Origin: JAAYJK01 sp964501655
GTDB taxonomy: Bacteria; Bacillota; Syntrophomonadia; Syntrophomonadales; Syntrophomonadaceae
Direction: 5' to 3'
Length of the DNA stretch: 64,000 nucleotides
Assembly: GCA_964501655.1 (NCBI GenBank)
Contig: CAZCTN010000012.1
Coordinates: 1-64,000 of the forward strand
This document shows, in pieces, positions 8,480-16,845 of the stretch. Position 1 is the first letter of the stretch. Each line of letters begins with the position of its first letter. Position numbers and translations under genes: made by a program. The notes under the pieces are model-generated. The model saw only the letters and a list, made by a program, of their open reading frames with translations, was not told where the DNA came from and searched no databases.

Positions 8480-10405
8480 CTAATCCTTCCATAAATTATT
8501 GGCGGCATATTTAAGAATCACGTTGCAGCAATGCTCACAATAGCCATTGTTTTTCATTTCCTCAACCATTTTATGGTACTTCTCACTTTGTTCACTGTCT
8601 CTCACTCTGGCCTGGGTGATAACCCGGGATAATTCCCGTACCGATGAGGTGAGTTTTTTCTCGATGGCCTCTTTCAGTGGTTCATAGCTGTCATATTCAA
8701 TCCTTTTGTTATTTCTCAAAAGGGTGAACATATACGCCGTCACATCATGCCGGAACCCTCTGGCAGCATTGCCGGTCAGACCTAACTGGGCTTCAATAGA
8801 GGTCAGAAATATCTCATCCGGGTCCAGTTCTTCGCCGGTGTTGACATCCTTAAGTTTAACTTTATTAACAAAGGCTTCGGCATGATCCAGATAGTTGTTA
8901 AACAAGGTTTCCGCTTGTTCCCGATAACCATGAATAAACGCTTTGGTCACTTCTTTCTCCAGAATACGGTTGTATTCTTTTCTGATCACGTCCTGCAGAT
9001 AACCCAAGAGCCGATTCTTTTCCTCTTCACCAAAATCGCTGGCCTTTACTGACCTGGTGATGGAGTCCAGCAGAATGATAGGATTTATACAGTTGTGTTC
9101 TGATTCTGAAAAAGCATTGTCAATGGCCTTCATAATAAATCGGGTACTAATCCCCACGAAGCCCTCTCTCCCGGCTTCTTCTTTGAGTTCTTTTATATCT
9201 ACCCTTTGTGTAGCATCCTTTTGCAAAACTTCTTCTCCATTGTATATATGCATTTTACTCATAATATCCACTTTGGAGGAACTGGTAAGGCGGCTGATGA
9301 TAGCGAACATAGAAGCCATCTCTATGGTATGGGGGGCAATATGAGCCTTGAAGCTGCTCTTTTTTAATATTTTCTGATATATTTTAACCTCCTCGTTCAG
9401 CTCCAGGCAGTAAGGAACTTCAATTTTAACTATTCGGTCCAATATTGCTTCATTGGTATGATCAGCTTTGAATTTGTTCCATTCAGATTCATTGGAGTGG
9501 GCCAAGATTATTCCGTCAAAATAGATCATGGAATTCTTGCCGGGAGAAGGAATGGATTTCTCCTGGGTGGCGGTCAGGATGGTATGGAGATACTCCACAT
9601 CATTTTTAAAAATTTCAATGAATTCTACCAGACCACGGTTGCCGGCGTTGAAAGCACCATTTAATGACAGTACCCGGGGATCATCTTCCGGATACAGATC
9701 CATTTTTGATATGTCTACTGAACCTACCAGAACAGAAGTATCCTGATTGTTGGGATCAACTGGAGGCACTACCGCTATACCTTTACGGGAACGGATGGAG
9801 AAATCACTGCTTACTACTCGGAAATTTTCGTATTCCCCTTTATATTCATTAATGAGTCGATAGCGGCATGCCGGACATAGATCGCCCTCAATATTAACGC
9901 CTAGTACTTCGGAGAATTCCCCCCTCAGGTGTTTGGGAATCAAGTGCAGCGGCTCTTCGCGCATAGGACAGTTCTTAAGAGCAAATATGGGAGGATGCTG
10001 TTCCAAAGCCCTCTTCAGGCTTTCCATCAAGGAAGACTTCCCCGACCCAACCGGGCCAACCATATAAAGGACCTGACGGGACTCCTCCCCTTGCATGGCA
10101 GCGGAATGGAAGTAGCGAACTATCTCCATTATGGTTTTATCAATACCAAAAAAATCTTCCTGGAAGAAATTGTATCTTTTAATGGTTTCCTTGCCATATA
10201 TCCTCTTTAGACGTGGATTATCCTCGGTTTTTATGGCCTCTGCCCCTCTGCCTACGATCATGTTATACATACGCTTATGAGCCAGGACGGCTAATTCCGG
10301 ATTCTTTTGGATTAGATTCAAGTACTCCAGAAAGCTTCCCTCAAACGGCTTATGCTGCCTGGTATCACGATCTTTTAATATCAATCCCTGAAAATCAAAA
10401 TCCAT
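8480..10405 (-). CDS. prkA: PrkA serine protein kinase / AAA+ protein
   Basis: A 641-residue PrkA. The N-terminal AAA+ part has a Walker A GPVGSGKS at 117-124, followed by conserved words such as CPMREEPLHLIPKHLR, ALSN-like LSLNGAFNAGNRGLVEFIE and LAHSNESEWNKF; the C-terminal part is the PrkA-specific helical domain ending HCCNVILKYAANNLWKD. In Bacillus PrkA supports sporulation through the SigK pathway and has been described as a kinase or AAA+ protease. The ATG follows AAAAGGGGGG. First gene of the operon with yhbH and spoVR; its last codons overlap the alternative start of yhbH. Confidence 0.96.
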   Translation of the reverse strand: MDFDFQGLILKDRDTRQHKPFEGSFLEYLNLIQKNPELAVLAHKRMYNMIVGRGAEAIKTEDNPRLKRIYGKETIKRYNFFQEDFFGIDKTIMEIVRYFHSAAMQGEESRQVLYMVGPVGSGKSSLMESLKRALEQHPPIFALKNCPMREEPLHLIPKHLRGEFSEVLGVNIEGDLCPACRYRLINEYKGEYENFRVVSSDFSIRSRKGIAVVPPVDPNNQDTSVLVGSVDISKMDLYPEDDPRVLSLNGAFNAGNRGLVEFIEIFKNDVEYLHTILTATQEKSIPSPGKNSMIYFDGIILAHSNESEWNKFKADHTNEAILDRIVKIEVPYCLELNEEVKIYQKILKKSSFKAHIAPHTIEMASMFAIISRLTSSSKVDIMSKMHIYNGEEVLQKDATQRVDIKELKEEAGREGFVGISTRFIMKAIDNAFSESEHNCINPIILLDSITRSVKASDFGEEEKNRLLGYLQDVIRKEYNRILEKEVTKAFIHGYREQAETLFNNYLDHAEAFVNKVKLKDVNTGEELDPDEIFLTSIEAQLGLTGNAARGFRHDVTAYMFTLLRNNKRIEYDSYEPLKEAIEKKLTSSVRELSRVITQARVRDSEQSEKYHKMVEEMKNNGYCEHCCNVILKYAANNLWKD

Positions 10406-10830
10406 ACAACAACTGCCCCCCTTTTCAGTTATCTAGCTCAGGCAAGTTTGAACCATAGTAACTGCTATATGTATATGTATATGCACGTGAAGCTGTATTT
10501 TGTGTTTTTTTATTGGATGTATGTGGATGGGTTATAATAATTTCCCGGGGCAGGCAGGAAATCCGTTGTTGCGCATAAATAACCGGCTTTATTTGAGGCC
10601 ATATAATAACAATGGCACTGGGAGTCTGCTCCCCACATGAGTGAGCAACAGTCCAGTGCGCAGTCCATTTTCCTGGCGGTCAGTTTTACGGTTGTTTTAT
10701 GTCCCAGATCAGATTCTTGTTAATATTGATAGCGCACTTAGTACTAAGATTATAGGAAAATGTTATGTGAGACTAACGAGAAGGCCCAGGACCAGGTATC
10801 AAACAACCTGATCCTGGGGGAAATTGACTG
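10406..10830. other. Intergenic region upstream of prkA with a compound hairpin
   Basis: No credible gene. GCACTGG (10615-10621) and CCAGTGC (10653-10659) form an outer stem, with GGGAG (10620-10624) and CTCCC (10629-10633) as a competing inner hairpin. A second imperfect 13-base hairpin, CCCAGGACCAGGT (10785-10797) with ACCTGATCCTGGG (10806-10818), lies just past the gerM stop, but has no T tract on the gerM strand. The purine-pyrimidine run TATATGTATATGTATATG near 10464 is close to the prkA start. No promoter is assigned confidently. Confidence 0.4.
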
Positions 10831-11676
10831 CTATTCCCATTCTACGGGGATAACTACCTTATTGACTTCGCTACCGTCCTTCATGCTTACCTCAAAGACT
10901 TCCAGCTGCCCTTTTCCTCCTGCCAGGGAGTTGAAGGACAATTCAGCCTCGAAGTCTCCCCGGTCGGGGGCGCCTTCGGTGGCGGTGGTAAAGCCTCGGG
11001 CAATTATATTTCCCTTTGCATCTTTTAGGTGAAAACTCACTGTAGCTTCAAAAACTCGCGCGGTGCCCATTATTTTAACTGGGCTGCTTATTTTCTGATT
11101 TGCTGCTGGAGCAGTAACCCAGATAACCGGTTCATAAACCAAGCTGAGATTGCGAGTAAAAGGCTGCTCGTAAAGACCAACATGTCCCCACCAGTCCATG
11201 GCCTTTTCCACCTCGCCATCCACCTTAAACTGTACCCTTTGAATAGCAGGAAACTCGGTCAGAGTGTTGACAATGCTGGCGATACCCAACTCTTCCCCGC
11301 TGGCCCCAACGTTAGCCTCCAGCACCTCATGGGAGAAGTTAACCGTGGCCAATCCCTGATCAATATCGATATCCAGAATCCTAGTGTTTTCCGGCAGCAC
11401 CCGGTAAGCTCCTTCGGTGGATGGGGTACCGGTTATCAATTCCTCCAAGGCGACCCGGGCCACGGCTGCACTGTTTTCCGTCTGGTGTACTTCCCTTATT
11501 AGGTACATCTCATTTGCTGTGGCTTTCAAATAGTAAACGGCCACATCCATGGTATGTACCACAGGAGGTTCAGTCGGAGCAGGCTCAGGAGCCGGCGGTC
11601 CTTGATTGAAGCAACCGGTGATACCGGCTAGGAACAGCAACAAGCAGAGTACTATATGTTTTTTTTGTGGTCTCAT
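10831..11676 (-). CDS. GerMN plus Gmad2 domain lipoprotein
   Basis: A 281-residue spore germination/sporulation type lipoprotein. It has a signal peptide with lipobox ending LAGITGC, a proline-rich linker, a GerMN domain at about 45-160 (VALEELITGTP, INTLTEFPAIQRVQFKVDG-like core) and an immunoglobulin-like Gmad2 domain at about 185-281 (VYEPVIWVTAPAANQKI, GTARVFEATVSFHLKDAKG). GerM takes part in sporulation and anchoring of the SpoIIIA/SpoIIQ complex in Bacillus. ATG follows GGAGG with an 8-base spacer. Probably membrane-anchored outside the cell. A second GerM-type gene occurs at 49733-50656. Confidence 0.88.
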   Translation of the reverse strand: MRPQKKHIVLCLLLFLAGITGCFNQGPPAPEPAPTEPPVVHTMDVAVYYLKATANEMYLIREVHQTENSAAVARVALEELITGTPSTEGAYRVLPENTRILDIDIDQGLATVNFSHEVLEANVGASGEELGIASIVNTLTEFPAIQRVQFKVDGEVEKAMDWWGHVGLYEQPFTRNLSLVYEPVIWVTAPAANQKISSPVKIMGTARVFEATVSFHLKDAKGNIIARGFTTATEGAPDRGDFEAELSFNSLAGGKGQLEVFEVSMKDGSEVNKVVIPVEWE

Positions 11677-11829
11677 GTATCATACCTCCAAAAATATAAC
11701 GCTCTATTTACTTACAACCACAGTATTTCTATTTCTGTCACGAAAAGCAGTGCTCCTTATATATTATTATCCATTCTCTGTTGAGGGGAGTCAGAATTAC
11801 CCTGTTATCATTATCCCCTGATACCTCTG

Positions 11830-12168
11830 CTACTCCGGCAGGTAATCTGCCCGTACCGGTGAGAATACTTCAATAGCCACGGAGTCTTCCATTATCTCGG
11901 CAGAATGATTAATCCCTCCGGGAATTGCCCAGCTGTCTCCGGGATGCATTTCATATCGCTTATCATCTATTATGAGTATAATGTGACCTGATACCAAGTA
12001 TCCAACCTGTTCTTCCTCATGCCGGTGCAGGGGCAATTCTCTTCCCCCGGTCAGTTTGAATTCAGTCAATAGGGCATTGCTCCCCCATACCAGGGTTTTT
12101 CGATATATACCATCCACTGCCTCAATATATCCTTCCGGTGAAGACCTGTATACCATCTGGTTTTTCAT
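11830..12168 (-). CDS. Cupin-domain protein
   Basis: A single-domain cupin of 112 residues. The two cupin motifs are visible: ELPLHRHEEEQVGYLVSGH (metal-binding HxH, E, and glycine) and PGDSWAIPGGINHSAE (second histidine). Such proteins bind a metal and can be small enzymes or ligand sensors; substrate is unknown. ATG 12168 is preferred over a TTG one codon earlier. It stands alone, between the GerM gene downstream and the ABC-F leader upstream. Confidence 0.8.
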   Translation of the reverse strand: MKNQMVYRSSPEGYIEAVDGIYRKTLVWGSNALLTEFKLTGGRELPLHRHEEEQVGYLVSGHIILIIDDKRYEMHPGDSWAIPGGINHSAEIMEDSVAIEVFSPVRADYLPE

Positions 12169-12349
12169 CAATCAATTTTCCCCGCTTCCTATAAATATAT
12201 TAAGAAATTTATTTAAATATCCTAGATATAAAACTAACCCAATTCGCGGAAGGTTTCAATAGCCTCCAGGCATTTGAGATAACCTTAACCAGCAGTTTAT
12301 TCATCCCGATAAGGATAGAACTATGGTTATAGGGAACGTAAGGAGCGGT

Positions 12350-12378
12350 TTTATAGATGCTGGCTTTTATGCTAAAAT
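12350..12378 (+). promoter_or_regulatory. Promoter of the ABC-F leader
   Basis: TTTATA (12350-12355), 17 bases and TAAAAT (12373-12378), with a TG one base before the -10 (extended -10, TGCTAAAAT). It precedes the leader peptide frame by 35 bases. Confidence 0.45.
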
Positions 12379-12412
12379 ACAATTACTGAAACTAACTTAT
12401 AGGAGAAAGCCG

Positions 12413-12436
12413 ATGCGCAAGGGTATTCTGGTCTAA
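12413..12436 (+). CDS. Seven-codon leader peptide upstream of ABC-F gene
   Basis: ATG CGC AAG GGT ATT CTG GTC TAA encodes MRKGILV. It lies 7 bases after a strong AGGAG (12401-12405) and about 360 bases before the ABC-F start. Short leader peptides that stall under antibiotic stress are established regulators of ABC-F resistance genes, so this may have controlled the gene by attenuation. Inferred from position and ribosome site. Confidence 0.45.
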   Translation: MRKGILV

Positions 12437-12549
12437 TTTAATATCAGCCGACTATAAAAAGGCAGAAAATAGATTTCCCCGCTTCTTTAAGCAGTCAGGT
12501 TCCAATAACAAAACAGGCGATGGGCTCTAATCTCCGCATGGTGGCAGCG

Positions 12550-12768
12550 GCAGGTTGAATTGCTCCACATATATTATGAACCTGCGAACCCCAATAGTGG
12601 TACTCGAGTACATCAGAGGCTGTAAGGAGATCCTGCCCCACTTCCTTTTATAGTGCTGTTACACCAGAATCCCTTGAAAACATTATCTTCTATAATAAGC
12701 TGAAATCATAAGTTTTTGGTTTCTAAAGATTTTATCAGGTTGTAAGTTACAGGGGTTGCTTACAACCT
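12550..12768 (+). promoter_or_regulatory. Attenuator-like leader with alternative pairings
   Basis: First hairpin: GCAGGTT (12550-12556) with AACCTGC (12579-12585). Terminator-like hairpin: AGGTTGTAAG (12737-12746) with CTTACAACCT (12759-12768), a perfect 10-base stem followed by CTAATATTTTCT. The 7-mer CAGGTTG occurs identically in the 5' arms of both (12551 and 12736), so AACCTG at 12579 can pair with either arm, giving mutually exclusive structures. The ribosome site GGAGG of the ABC-F gene follows at 12781. Confidence 0.5.
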
Positions 12769-12796
12769 CTAATATTTTCTGGAGGCAGGTGTTTAT

Positions 12797-13641
12797 ATGT
12801 TGTTAAGCTGTCGCAACTTAAAAAAGAGTTTTGGTGACAGAATTGTTTTAGATTGGGTTGATTTGGACATTTGCCCGGGCGAACGGATAGGTCTGGTGGG
12901 ACGGAATGGTGCTGGCAAGACGACTAATGGGTGTGGAAAGACCACTCTGCTCAAGATGCTTCGAGGAGAAGAAAGCACGGATGCTGGGGAGATATTTTTG
13001 AGTCAGACTATCCGGGTGGCCTATGTGAATCAGGAACTGCCTCAGGGAGAAAAAATAACCCTTAAAGCCTTGGTAAAAGATTATAATCGAGAAGCAAGGA
13101 AACACGTATTTCAACTCTTGATCAGTCTGGGGTTAAAATATGATCATTTCGGGATAGCCATGGGGCAATTGAGTCGGGGAGAGCGGATGAAGATCTCCCT
13201 GGGGGATTGGCTATAATGTGCGAATATGATTTTCTCATCCTGGATGAACCTACCAACCACCTTGACCTATTTAGCTGTGAAGCTCTGGAGCAAAGTCTTG
13301 TCGACTTTCCCGGCAGTATACTGCTCATTTCGCATGATCGTTATCTTCTGGATAAAGTATGCGGTATAACCCTGGTTTTCGATAAACAAGTCATTAAGCG
13401 CTTTGAGGGTAATGTATCAGAATATCTGGGCAGGAAATCAGTCCCTGAACAGCAGGAAGATTTAAAAACACCAGATCCGGAGGAGGAAGAATTACTGCTT
13501 GAAACCAGAATAACACAAGTCTTGAGTGAACTCAGCAAACATAAACCGGGTGATCCTGCTTATGAGGATCTGGATAAGAAATATCGGGAATTAATACAGC
13601 GCAAAAAGCAGAGCAGGCAGGGCACATCAACTACTGATTAG
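12797..13641 (+). pseudogene. ABC-F ATPase remnant: internal deletion and frameshift
   Basis: Two overlapping frames (12797-13216 and 13207-13641) make up one ABC domain of about 280 residues, against 500 or more for a two-domain ABC-F protein. Frame 1 has a doubled Walker A, NGAGKTTNGCGKTT (residues 37-50), then the signature LSRGERMKIS. Frame 2 has Walker B LILDEPTNHLDL, the H-switch SHDR, and the usual C-terminal charged tail. A -1 shift is needed at the five-G run 13201-13205; one more G would restore CTG GGG GGA TTG GCT. ABC-F proteins act on the ribosome, often protecting it from antibiotics. The doubled P-loop suggests fusion of ABC1 to ABC2 at their P-loops. The frameshift could also be an assembly error. 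Confidence 0.75.
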
Positions 13642-13834
13642 TTCCCCGGGAAGAATCTGTTTATAGGCTTGCCGGTTTAGGAGATTTTAATGGGACTAAA
13701 TGCCTATATAAAATTAAATATTGATAATATATAGGAAAATAGTATATAATGATGTAAAATAAAGGATATATTTACTGCGACCAGGCTACTGCTGCTATGA
13801 ATACAAAATATGGGCTTAGGAGGTCATGAACGAA

Positions 13835-15247
13835 ATGAAACAATCGACTGCGGAATACATACTGGAAGAAAATATACCTTTTGAATTGCAGAACAGCGCT
13901 ATGAGAATAATGGACTATGCTGATCTTCCCCAGAGCCGAAGGCTGATGTTTATGTCCAGTCTGGAAGCATTTAGAAAACTGCCCGATAAAAGCAAAGTGG
14001 ATGCTGGAATTCAACGTATTAAAGAAGTAATGATCGAGGTCTATCTGGAGACCTATCAGGCCGTACTTAAGAAAGCTGCAGCAGATAGTAAACCTAACCA
14101 TCTGATCTACATGTTTCTCAACTATGGCTACATGGATGAGCAACTGCTTACCGGACAGCAAACCCACTCCTTATATGAATTAGCTGCCAGTGAACAGAAC
14201 AGCCAGTCAAAATATCCGGTATATAATATGGAAGCCTGGATGAACCATATATTGAGCGGAGAAAGATTGCCTTCAATTAATGAGCATGGCCTGGACTACT
14301 ATGATTTAATAAGGGATAAAATTAAGGTCGGGCAGGCCAGGGAAGAGGAGCGGGTTAGTCTGGAGCAGGATCTCAACAAGAGATTAGTGCATGAATGTAA
14401 TGGCCTGCTAAGATTGTCACAGAGATTATGCTTTGGCAGGATGGGGGGATATATGCCCATTCTGCATAGTGATATGATAAACGGAGATATCAGCAGATCG
14501 CTGGTCACTGCGGGAAGAATTGCCGATAGCCTGAATAGTATCCTGGCGGTGGATTATTCTGCTTTCCATAGGGAAATTGTATACAATAAGCCGGAAATGG
14601 GAATAAGCAAAGAAATAATTATGTTGCCGGTAATGCCCGAAATCATTTTAGTACCAACCTTTGGGTCTCGGGCCGTAATGTGGCAGGAACTGGGCGGAAA
14701 ACGCAAAGATACACCGGGGCGATTCTTAGTGCCGATACTGTCTGCTGAAAATCTGGACAAAATGATCATAGACTTGGTAGCCAAGTTTAGATGGGAATTG
14801 TCACGGAAAATGACTGGCTTTTACCGTAAGGACTCTAATGAAAGCAGTCTAGCCCATGATTTTACTTACTACATCCAATTCCATAAAAACAATCAGGAGC
14901 TCTCCCGGGAAGCCAAGGATAAGATTAAGGAGCTGGTAAAACGCAATCGTTCCAACATAGAAGCAATTTTCGCCGCAGACTATTTCGCCTGGATAAATTA
15001 TGAATCAAAAGGATTAACCCGCTTGAATCAAGTAGCATGGAGGATTCTGTTTAAGCATTGCCCGTTCTCCAGTGAAATTCGGGAAAAAATGATTAAACAT
15101 CCCCGCTACGGAAAAGATGTTTCAAACAACCAGTATTTCCGGGAAAAACAGCTGAAATTCCTAAATGCTCGTTATGATAAAGCACTTAAACCGGGGCTGG
15201 AACTGGATGAGGAACTTAAATTAAATATTGAATATTATCAATCATAA
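13835..15247 (+). CDS. Unknown 470-residue soluble protein
   Basis: I do not recognise this protein. It has no signal peptide or clear membrane span, and is largely helical with basic C-terminal parts (FYRKDSNESSLAHDFTYY, HPRYGKDVSNNQYFREKQLK). A central hydrophobic segment, EIIMLPVMPEIILVPTFGSR, breaks the helical pattern and resembles a buried strand pair. ATG 13835 is 11 bases after AGGAGG (13818-13823); an in-frame ATG at 13826 is only 2 bases from it and less likely. It stands alone after the ABC-F remnant. Real gene by length and ribosome site; function unknown. Confidence 0.75.
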   Translation: MKQSTAEYILEENIPFELQNSAMRIMDYADLPQSRRLMFMSSLEAFRKLPDKSKVDAGIQRIKEVMIEVYLETYQAVLKKAAADSKPNHLIYMFLNYGYMDEQLLTGQQTHSLYELAASEQNSQSKYPVYNMEAWMNHILSGERLPSINEHGLDYYDLIRDKIKVGQAREEERVSLEQDLNKRLVHECNGLLRLSQRLCFGRMGGYMPILHSDMINGDISRSLVTAGRIADSLNSILAVDYSAFHREIVYNKPEMGISKEIIMLPVMPEIILVPTFGSRAVMWQELGGKRKDTPGRFLVPILSAENLDKMIIDLVAKFRWELSRKMTGFYRKDSNESSLAHDFTYYIQFHKNNQELSREAKDKIKELVKRNRSNIEAIFAADYFAWINYESKGLTRLNQVAWRILFKHCPFSSEIREKMIKHPRYGKDVSNNQYFREKQLKFLNARYDKALKPGLELDEELKLNIEYYQS

Positions 15248-15375
15248 GAATTGGTAATTTATCTGCCGCACAGCTACGGGCTTACGGCGGACTATGGTAT
15301 GAAAGCCTATATATGGTGGTGCCGGTAAAACTGATAATGCCGACCTGTGGTTATAACCAAGCGGTTAATAACACT

Positions 15376-15402
15376 GGAGGCGGGTCCTAATCCCCCGCCT
15401 CC
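15376..15402. terminator. GC-rich hairpin between convergent genes
   Basis: GGAGGCGGG and CCCGCCTCC form a perfect 9-base stem with a 9-base loop, between the unknown gene ending 15247 and yccF-like ending 15412. No T tract follows on either strand, so it may act as a barrier or be Rho-assisted. Confidence 0.45.
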
Positions 15403-15411
15403 GACAAACAG

Positions 15412-15774
15412 CTAATTAATACGGGCTCCAAAAGGTATAAGCCCCAGCTGGGCAAACTTAAAATGCTGAACCCCAAAAGGTATGCCGATAATGGTGATAC
15501 AAAGAAGCAAGCCTATAAGCAGATGAGTTATAGCTAGTTCCCATCCAAACAGCAATAGCCAGATAAGGTTCAAAATCAAACCTCCGGCTCCAAAATTACC
15601 CAGTTCTATTTCTTTACCGAAAGGCCACAGTACAAAACCAGCAATTTTAAAACATTGAACTCCAAATGGTATACCGACAATAGTGATACATAATATGGCA
15701 CCAGCCAAGCACCAAATAACAAACCCAATAAGACCGCCAAAAAGCAGCCAGATAAAATTGCCGAGCAGATTCAT
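15412..15774 (-). CDS. YccF-domain (DUF307) inner membrane protein
   Basis: A 120-residue membrane protein with two YccF repeats. The word IVGIPFGVQCFKIAGFVLWPFGKEI and its later copy IIGIPFGVQHFKFAQLGLIPFG are diagnostic (each cited as part of the repeat unit IxGIPFGVQxFK). About four hydrophobic spans. I start at ATG 15774, after GGGGAGGAGAGAGGGA; the longer frame to 15828 adds 18 polar residues without family support. Function unknown in the family. Confidence 0.85.
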   Translation of the reverse strand: MNLLGNFIWLLFGGLIGFVIWCLAGAILCITIVGIPFGVQCFKIAGFVLWPFGKEIELGNFGAGGLILNLIWLLLFGWELAITHLLIGLLLCITIIGIPFGVQHFKFAQLGLIPFGARIN

Positions 15775-15914
15775 TCCCTCTCTCCTCCCCTTCTGTACTA
15801 CTGACAGGCCAACCCTAATGACAGCCAAATTTTTTTATATTATACCTTACCCGCTTGAGATCAGGTATTGCCTTTACTGATAACAAGTGCAATAAGGCTC
15901 GGCCATGACTTCAC

Positions 15915-15946
15915 AAAAAAATGGAGTGCCCCGGCAAGAGGCACTC
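15915..15946 (-). terminator. Rho-independent terminator of the 16036-16581 gene
   Basis: On the minus strand GAGTGCC and GGCACTC pair around a 9-base loop and are followed by CATTTTTTT. It lies 90 bases past the stop at 16036. Confidence 0.75.
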
Positions 15947-16035
15947 AGAGAGTATATGATGAGGGTGGGAGTTATTTTGTTGGTTTATCCAGGTGGTTAG
16001 CTTGAGTATTCATTACAAGTGTAGTTTTATTTCTA

Positions 16036-16581
16036 CTAAACCCGTTCTCTAATAGCGATCAAATCCCAAAATGCTTTTACCAATTCATCCACGGCTATTA
16101 ATTTGCTCATATTACTATACATTTCGATGATGTCGGAGTTAACCAGGCTTTCCAGTTCATCTGGATTAATGCTTCCATTAGCGGCTGACACCAGCGAACT
16201 CTCCAGCTTTTTGGTGAACGTGTTCAAAATTCGATAAAAGAAGGGCTGCATTTCCTCGGACTGCTGGTAAGATAGGAGAGGGTCAATAACTGTTCCTCCG
16301 CTGTTATAAAAATGTACCAGCAGTTCATTTAAACGAGTATTATTGATTTCTTCTATCCGCTTTTTTATTTCCAATTGATCAAGGGCTATTTGCCTATAAT
16401 GGTTTTTCAGGTCTCCCCGACTCACTTCAGATAACCACAGATAAATATCACCTATATAATACTGAAGATCTGTGCCAATAGAATAAACATCATTCATATA
16501 GCGAGGACAAGAAATCGGCTTTACCATTTTGCAGACTGCTTGGTTACTGTAATCCGCTGTTTTTTCCAATACTTTCGACAT
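16036..16581 (-). CDS. Unknown helical protein, 181 residues
   Basis: No family recognised. The protein is soluble and almost wholly helical, with heptad-like leucine and isoleucine spacing (IALDQLEIKKRIEEINNTRL; LESSLVSAANGSINPDELES). It starts MSKVLEKTADYSNQAV from ATG 16581, 9 bases after AAAGGAG; an earlier ATG at 16590 abuts that box. A single-gene unit with its own terminator (15915-15946). It follows the sigma54 regulator gene on the same strand but a terminator lies between them. Confidence 0.7.
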   Translation of the reverse strand: MSKVLEKTADYSNQAVCKMVKPISCPRYMNDVYSIGTDLQYYIGDIYLWLSEVSRGDLKNHYRQIALDQLEIKKRIEEINNTRLNELLVHFYNSGGTVIDPLLSYQQSEEMQPFFYRILNTFTKKLESSLVSAANGSINPDELESLVNSDIIEMYSNMSKLIAVDELVKAFWDLIAIRERV

Positions 16582-16698
16582 AGGTTTCATCTCCTTTCAG
16601 TATGATTGAATTATGTGCTGGTTGTTGCTTTCGCCCTTTGTTTGTCTTAACTTATTGCAAGTAATATGCCAACTGCGATAAGGGGCAAATATGGTTAT

Positions 16699-16734
16699 AA
16701 AAAAAATATAAACGCCCCAATTTAACGGGCGCTT
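16699..16734 (-). terminator. Rho-independent terminator of the sigma54 regulator
   Basis: On the minus strand AAGCGCCC pairs with GGGGCGTT (one G-U pair) around an 8-base loop, followed by TATATTTTTTTT. It is about 110 bases downstream of the regulator stop. Confidence 0.75.
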
Positions 16735-16845
16735 ATTTTACCATTTTAAAATCAGCTCAATAGCGGAATGTCACAAATATGTGCCAAAACCGTAACGCAT
16801 TTAGCTTGATATATCATAGAGTTACAGTTTTGCAACAGCAGCTTT

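Noticed and set aside
13195..13216. Programmed -1 frameshift in the ABC-F gene
   Set aside because: No classical slippery heptamer with stimulator is evident and the gene is already internally deleted; a simple base loss in a G run, or an assembly error, is more likely.
16762..16790. Sigma54 promoter (TGGCAC on the minus strand)
   Set aside because: TGGCAC is present but the -12 element reads TGTG rather than TTGC at the needed distance.
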